DNA of 64,000 nucleotides from DASSUW01 sp963803335 (lineage in GTDB: Bacteria > Actinomycetota > Thermoleophilia > Solirubrobacterales > Solirubrobacteraceae): NCBI GenBank assembly GCA_963803335.1, contig CAWDME010000016.1:372001-436000 (forward strand), in the 5' to 3' direction. Positions within the stretch are counted from its first letter, which is position 1. Each line of letters starts with the position of its first letter. The notes below the pieces were generated by a model that was not told the DNA's origin, did not search any database, and saw only the letters and a program-made list of their open reading frames with translations. Below, piece by piece: positions 60,713 to 64,000 of this stretch. The translations under genes were made by a program, and so were the position numbers.

Positions 60713-60997
60713 ATGCCAGCCCCGTATCCGATCGAGTTCCGCCGTGAGGCGGTCGCGCTGCTGAAGAGCAGCGGCAAGACGGTCCCGCAGCTCGCCGCCG
60801 AGCTGGGGATCTCGCCGCAGTCGCTGCGCAACTGGAGTCGCCAGATCGACGTCGACGAGGGCAAGGCCGCTGGCCTGAGCTCCGATGAGCGCGAGGAGCT
60901 GCGCCGGTTGCGGCGCGAGCTGCGGACGGTCACCGAGGAGCGCGAGATCCTGAAAAAAGCGGCGGCCTTCTTCGCCAAGGAAAGCGGGACCCGGTGA
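60713..60997 (+). CDS. IS3-family OrfA (transposase DNA-binding subunit)
   Basis: 94 residues: MPAPYPIEFRREAVALLKSS, HTH VPQLAAELGISPQSLRNWSRQ, then a leucine-zipper-like coiled coil with EELRRLRRELRTVTEEREILKKAAAFFAKE. The slippery run A6G (60953-60959) near the end permits the -1 shift that makes the OrfAB transposase. Its stop overlaps the orfB start (GTGA). Confidence 0.92.
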   Translation: MPAPYPIEFRREAVALLKSSGKTVPQLAAELGISPQSLRNWSRQIDVDEGKAAGLSSDEREELRRLRRELRTVTEEREILKKAAAFFAKESGTR

Positions 60998-61590
60998 GGA
61001 TCTTCCGGTTCATCGCCGCGACGAAGGCCGAGCACTCGATCCAGATCATGTGCCGCGTGCTTGAGGTCTCGCGCTCGGGCTTTCACGCCTGGGCGCGCCG
61101 TGAGCCGTCGGCGCGGGCGGTCGCGGACGCGGCGTTGAGCGGCCGGATCGCGGAGATCCACGCCGACTCGCTCAGAACGTATGGCTCGCCCAGGGTGCAT
61201 GCCGAGCTGCGCCTGGAAGACGGCGTGCGCATCGGGCGCAAGCGCGTCGAGCGCCTGATGCGCAACGCCGGCCTGGCTGGCCAGCTCAAGCGCCGGCGGG
61301 GCAAGACGACGATCGCAGTCCAGGGCGTCCGCACCGCGCCTGATCTCGTGGAGCGTGACTTCAACCCGACCGAGCCGAACCGGCTCTGGGCGGCGGATAT
61401 CACGTACATCCGGACGTGGGAGGGCTGGCTGTACCTGGCGTCGGTCATGGACTGCTACAGCCGGCGGATCGTCGGCTGGGCGCTCGCCGACCACCTGCGC
61501 GCAGAGCTCGTCGTCGACGCGCTCGAGATGGCCGTCACCCGCCGCCGTCCTGACGTCGGCCTGGTTCATCACAGCGACAGGGGCTCGCAA

Positions 61591-63206
61591 CCCGGACTCA
61601 ACCGGTCGTCGCAACGGGTGTCCTTGTGGTGAACGTATCGGCTGCGGGTGACGGCTGGCTCGCGCGGATAGCCACGCGGGTCTGAGGAAGCGGCGCGGCT
61701 GTCGTCGCGGAGGCTCGCCCGTAGGGCGGGCCGGAGCGGCGATAGCCGCGCGCGCGTGCGTCCGGAGCCCCGTTCCGTGGCTGTCGCGATCAGGCCGCGG
61801 CGGCGAGGTACTCGTCCAGAACCTCGGCAGGGGTTCGCCACCCGAGTGTCTTGCGCGGCCGGCCGTTGAGGGCGGCGGCGACGGCGGTGAGGTCGTCGAT
61901 GCTGTGGCGGGTGAGGTCGGTGCCTTTCGGGAAGTACTGGCGCAGGAGCCCGTTGGTGTTCTCGTTGCTGCCGCGCTGCCACGGGCTCTGCGGATCGCAG
62001 AAGTAGACCTCCAGGCCGGCGGCGATGCGCAGTTGGGCGTGGTGGGCCATCTCGGCGCCCTGGTCCCAAGTCAGTGAACGACGCAGCTCGCCCGGCAGCG
62101 TCGTCATCGCGGCGACGATCGCGTCGCGGACAGCCTCGGCGCCGTGCCCGGTCAGGGCCGGACCGTCCTTGACGCGGGGGCCGTCCCGGCCTTCCATCGG
62201 GGGTAGGTGCAGCAGCATCGTGAACCGGCTTGAACGCTCGACCAGCGTGCCGATCGCCGAGCTGCGCAGCCCGAGGATCAAGTCGCCTTCCCAGTGGCCG
62301 GGCACCGCCCGGTCGGCGGCCTCGGCGGGGCGCTGGCTGATCATCACCTCGTCGGTGACAAAGCGCTTGCCGCGGCCACAGGCGCGCGAGCGCGGCACGC
62401 GCAGCGCCCGGCCGGTGCGCAAGCACGCGCTCAGCTCGCGCTTGAGCGCGCCGCGGCCCTGGACATACAGCGACTGGTAGATCGCCTCGGGCGAGATCCG
62501 CATCGAGTCATCATCGGGGAAGTCCAGGCGCAACCGATTGGAGATCTGCTCCGGGCTCCACGACCGCGCCCAGCGCCGGTCCCGGCGGCGACCGCGACGC
62601 CGGCCGATCCACGCGACCTGCGGCCCCGCCACGGCGACGCCGTCAGGGCGCTGCACGCGGCCGGCCAGCCGCTCCTGCACATAGCCGCGCAACCGATCGT
62701 TGACCGCCAGCTTGGCCGGCTTGGGGCGCTTAGCGCGCTGATCGGCATGCCACTGCGCCGTTGTCGCCCGATACTCCAAGCGACCGCTGCGCGTCGCGGC
62801 ATTGCGCCGCAGCTCGCGCGAGATCGTCGACGCCGAGCGACCCAGCCGGCGAGCAATCTCGCGCACCCCACAGCCACCGGCCCGCAGCACCGCGATCTCC
62901 TCGCGCTCGGCAAACGACAGATACCGCCCTGACAGCGGCGCCTGTCCGATCGGCGGCATCCCGCCAGCCTCCCGAAACCACCGGACGCCCACCACCGGCG
63001 ACACGCCCGCCTCGACACCGGCCACGTCGCTGCGCTCGCCGCGCGCGATCGCCGCCCAGAACCGCTGACGATGCTCGCGCCGACCGACCGGTGGCCGTCC
63101 GGGCGAATGCATCACCGGCCGCCCCGTCTGCTGCGCACCCCACCCGTTCGGCCTGCCCATCGCAACCCTCCATCATCGAGCGTTGCGACGACCGCTGGAA
63201 TCCGCC
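61591..63206 (-). mobile_element. IS30-family element inserted in IS3 orfB
   Basis: 1616 bp between CAA duplications (61588-61590 and 63207-63209). Its ends share CGGTCGTCGCAACG: left CCCGGACTCAACCGGTCGTC, right (complement) GGCGGATTCCAGCGGTCGTC. Removal of the element with one CAA restores the IS3 orfB frame exactly, so this is the younger insertion. It carries a whole transposase gene on the minus strand; 61591-61789 is non-coding. Confidence 0.92.
61790..63160 (-). CDS. IS30-family transposase
   Basis: 456 residues. HTH region SGRYLSFAEREEIAVLRAGG and REIARRLGRSASTISRELRRN, SPEQISNRLRLDFPDDDSMRISPEAIYQSLY, then the DDE core: HWEGDLILGLRSSAIGTLVERSSRF (first Asp), SLTWDQGAEMAHHAQL (second Asp), NENTNGLLRQYFPKGTDLT (Glu) and terminal LNGRPRKTLGWRTPAEVLDE. 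The N-terminus has an extra HTH-like leader of about 80 residues. The frame is intact and the element ends are present, so it may be active. Confidence 0.95.
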   Translation of the reverse strand: MGRPNGWGAQQTGRPVMHSPGRPPVGRREHRQRFWAAIARGERSDVAGVEAGVSPVVGVRWFREAGGMPPIGQAPLSGRYLSFAEREEIAVLRAGGCGVREIARRLGRSASTISRELRRNAATRSGRLEYRATTAQWHADQRAKRPKPAKLAVNDRLRGYVQERLAGRVQRPDGVAVAGPQVAWIGRRRGRRRDRRWARSWSPEQISNRLRLDFPDDDSMRISPEAIYQSLYVQGRGALKRELSACLRTGRALRVPRSRACGRGKRFVTDEVMISQRPAEAADRAVPGHWEGDLILGLRSSAIGTLVERSSRFTMLLHLPPMEGRDGPRVKDGPALTGHGAEAVRDAIVAAMTTLPGELRRSLTWDQGAEMAHHAQLRIAAGLEVYFCDPQSPWQRGSNENTNGLLRQYFPKGTDLTRHSIDDLTAVAAALNGRPRKTLGWRTPAEVLDEYLAAAA

Positions 63207-63542
63207 CAATTTACGTCGCTGATCTTCACGCGCCGCTGCCGCAGCGTCGGCATCGACATCTCGATGGGAAGCCGCGGCGACTGCTTCGACAACGCCGTGC
63301 TCGAGAGCTTCCACGCGAGCCTCAAGAAGGACCTGATCCACCGGCGTTCATGGCCAACCAAGGCCGAAGCCAGGACCGCGGTCTTCGGCTACATCGAGAG
63401 CTTCTACAACCGCCGGCGCCGTCATTCGACGCTCGGGATGCTGTCGCCCGTGGAGTTCGAGAACGGAACTCTCAGGACCGCCGGTGCCAGTCTCGCCGCT
63501 TCGCGGCTCGCATCCCACAACAAGATGGAATACAAGTCAACG

Positions 63543-63767
63543 TCAACGGCCCAAGCCGCCTAACAACCCCGTGTCCACCGAACCGGGGGAGGTCCAAACA
63601 TCCGGCTCGCGGCGCACGTTCGCCTCCAACTCCGCGGCGATACGGCTGAGTCGGACGGCCTCTTCGAGTCGCTCGGACATCGAGCGCTCGGCGTCGCGCC
63701 GACGGTCCTCGGCTCGTGCCGCCTCGTTGCGACTGATCCACGACTGGACCGCACGATCGTCAGGCAT
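63543..63767 (-). CDS. Small charged protein upstream of the nucleotidyltransferase, 3' end replaced by IS3
   Basis: 74 residues: MPDDRAVQSWISRNEAARAE, then helical MSERLEEAVRLSRIAAELEANVRREPDVWTSP. The last residues (VDTGLLGGLGR) come from the IS3 end, so the native C-terminus was lost or changed. Before insertion it lay directly upstream of the nucleotidyltransferase, so the two could be an antitoxin/toxin-like pair. I do not recognise the family. Confidence 0.6.
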   Translation of the reverse strand: MPDDRAVQSWISRNEAARAEDRRRDAERSMSERLEEAVRLSRIAAELEANVRREPDVWTSPGSVDTGLLGGLGR

Positions 63768-63839
63768 CGCGGCTGATCGTACCGAGGCGTGCCGAGCTCA
63801 TTAGCAGCCGTTTGCTCGCGTCGGTGACGACGACCCGCG

Positions 63840-64000
63840 TCAGACGATCTTCCCCGGGTTCAGGTTCGCTCCGGGATCGACACCGCTGAACAGCGCCTGC
63901 AGCATCGCCACACCCGGCGCGGAAATGTCCTCCTCGAGCCAGCGGGCGTGCTCGGTCCCCACCGCGTGGTGGTGCGAGAGCGTCGCGCCCGTATCGATGA
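63840..64000 (-). CDS. FAD-linked oxidase, C-terminal end (partial)
   Basis: The last 53 codons before the right edge. ATLSHHHAVGTEHARWLEED and LFSGVDPGANLNPGKIV are the hallmark end of FAD-linked oxidases of the GlcD/alkyl-dihydroxyacetonephosphate-synthase type (xHHHxVG, then DPxxxLNPGK). The N-terminal FAD-binding domain lies outside the window, so the substrate cannot be told. Confidence 0.85.
   Translation of the reverse strand, partial: IDTGATLSHHHAVGTEHARWLEEDISAPGVAMLQALFSGVDPGANLNPGKIV

Larger units (their letters stand above)
60994..63563 (+). pseudogene. IS3-family OrfB transposase, interrupted by IS30
   Basis: First exon-like part 60994-61590 (199 codons: RIFRFIAATKAEHSIQIMCR, WAADITYIRTWEGWLYLA with the first Asp, HHSDRGSQ with the second). 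The second part, 63210-63563, goes on in the same frame with FTSLIFTRRCRSVGIDISMG and Glu in ESFHASLKKDLIHRRSW. The IS30 copy sits between GSQ and FTSL, so the DDE triad is split and this IS3 copy is inactive. With IS30 removed the protein is about 316 residues. Confidence 0.92.
60661..63578 (+). mobile_element. IS3-family element, split by IS30
   Basis: Ends GTGGACAC (60661-60668) and GTGTCCAC (63571-63578) are inverted repeats. Removal of the nested IS30 (61591-63206 and one CAA) leaves about 1.3 kb, the normal IS3 size. It holds overlapping orfA and orfB with an A6G frameshift site. No clear target duplication is seen (flanks TTC and CGA). The insertion lies between a small minus-strand gene and the nucleotidyltransferase. 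Confidence 0.85.

Overview
The window is one contig of very GC-rich DNA (about 70% G+C by eye). Its genes use GTG starts freely, overlap as ATGA/GTGA, and often start without a Shine-Dalgarno site but with a -10-like hexamer 6-8 nt upstream, as leaderless genes do. Protein content (monomeric isocitrate dehydrogenase, WS/DGAT acyltransferase, SigB/SigF-type sigma with STAS and SpoIIE-type partners, HTTM protein, glutathione-independent formaldehyde dehydrogenase, many Actinobacteria-style small proteins) points to Actinomycetota, most likely Thermoleophilia/Solirubrobacterales. That placement rests on remembered family resemblance, not on a search.

Layout. 1-9.4 kb: a partial DUF892 protein, glycogen debranching enzyme GlgX, a stress-sigma module (STAS protein, SigB/F-type sigma and a TetR-GAF-SpoIIE phosphatase fusion), a Ca2+/H+ antiporter, and a PspC/FGGY kinase/PLP lyase operon. 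9.3-19.5 kb: a tightly overlapped minus-strand operon icd-recC-recB-recD. 19.5-24.7 kb: AraC-type HTH protein, VOC protein, an IS982-family element, formaldehyde dehydrogenase, a pair of paralogous small proteins and two DUF1990 proteins. 24.7-29.7 kb: UPF0104 membrane protein, RecD2 helicase, then a MerR/B12-binding (CarH/LitR-like) regulator divergent from a DUF378-fasciclin pair, with phased operator repeats over the divergent promoters.

29.8-37.3 kb: a secreted CocE/X-Pro-peptidase-like hydrolase and a degraded stretch with a frameshifted WS/DGAT gene, a frameshifted HD-GYP/LuxR regulator and a GH3 beta-glucosidase remnant, plus a DUF5670-STAS pair. 37.4-41.2 kb: a Crp-like regulator and a three-gene operon (NTF2-like protein, TetR repressor, alpha/beta-hydrolase fused to a GT-B glycosyltransferase) with a perfect 18-bp palindrome over its first start codon. 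41.2-50 kb: secreted beta-propeller protein, P450, membrane glycosyltransferase, MMPL exporter, small proteins and an HTTM protein.

50-60.7 kb: UvrD-like helicase, cysE-cysK, a deleted sulfite-oxidase-like pseudogene, a phasin-like protein, SixA phosphatase, a Fic/Doc toxin-antitoxin pair, and a DUF1841/pRiA4b-ORF3/nucleotidyltransferase cluster. 60.7-63.6 kb: an IS3-family element split by a complete IS30-family element (3-bp CAA duplication). The IS3 copy sits between a small gene and the nucleotidyltransferase. The window ends in the C-terminus of an FAD-linked oxidase.

The most novel-looking items are the CarH-like locus (cobalamin ligand and Wx9EH motif kept, second photoproduct histidine replaced by Glu), the TetR-GAF-SpoIIE fusion beside its probable sigma factor, the palindrome-controlled hydrolase-glycosyltransferase operon, and RecBCD and RecD2 together. 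No rRNA, tRNA or CRISPR array was recognised.
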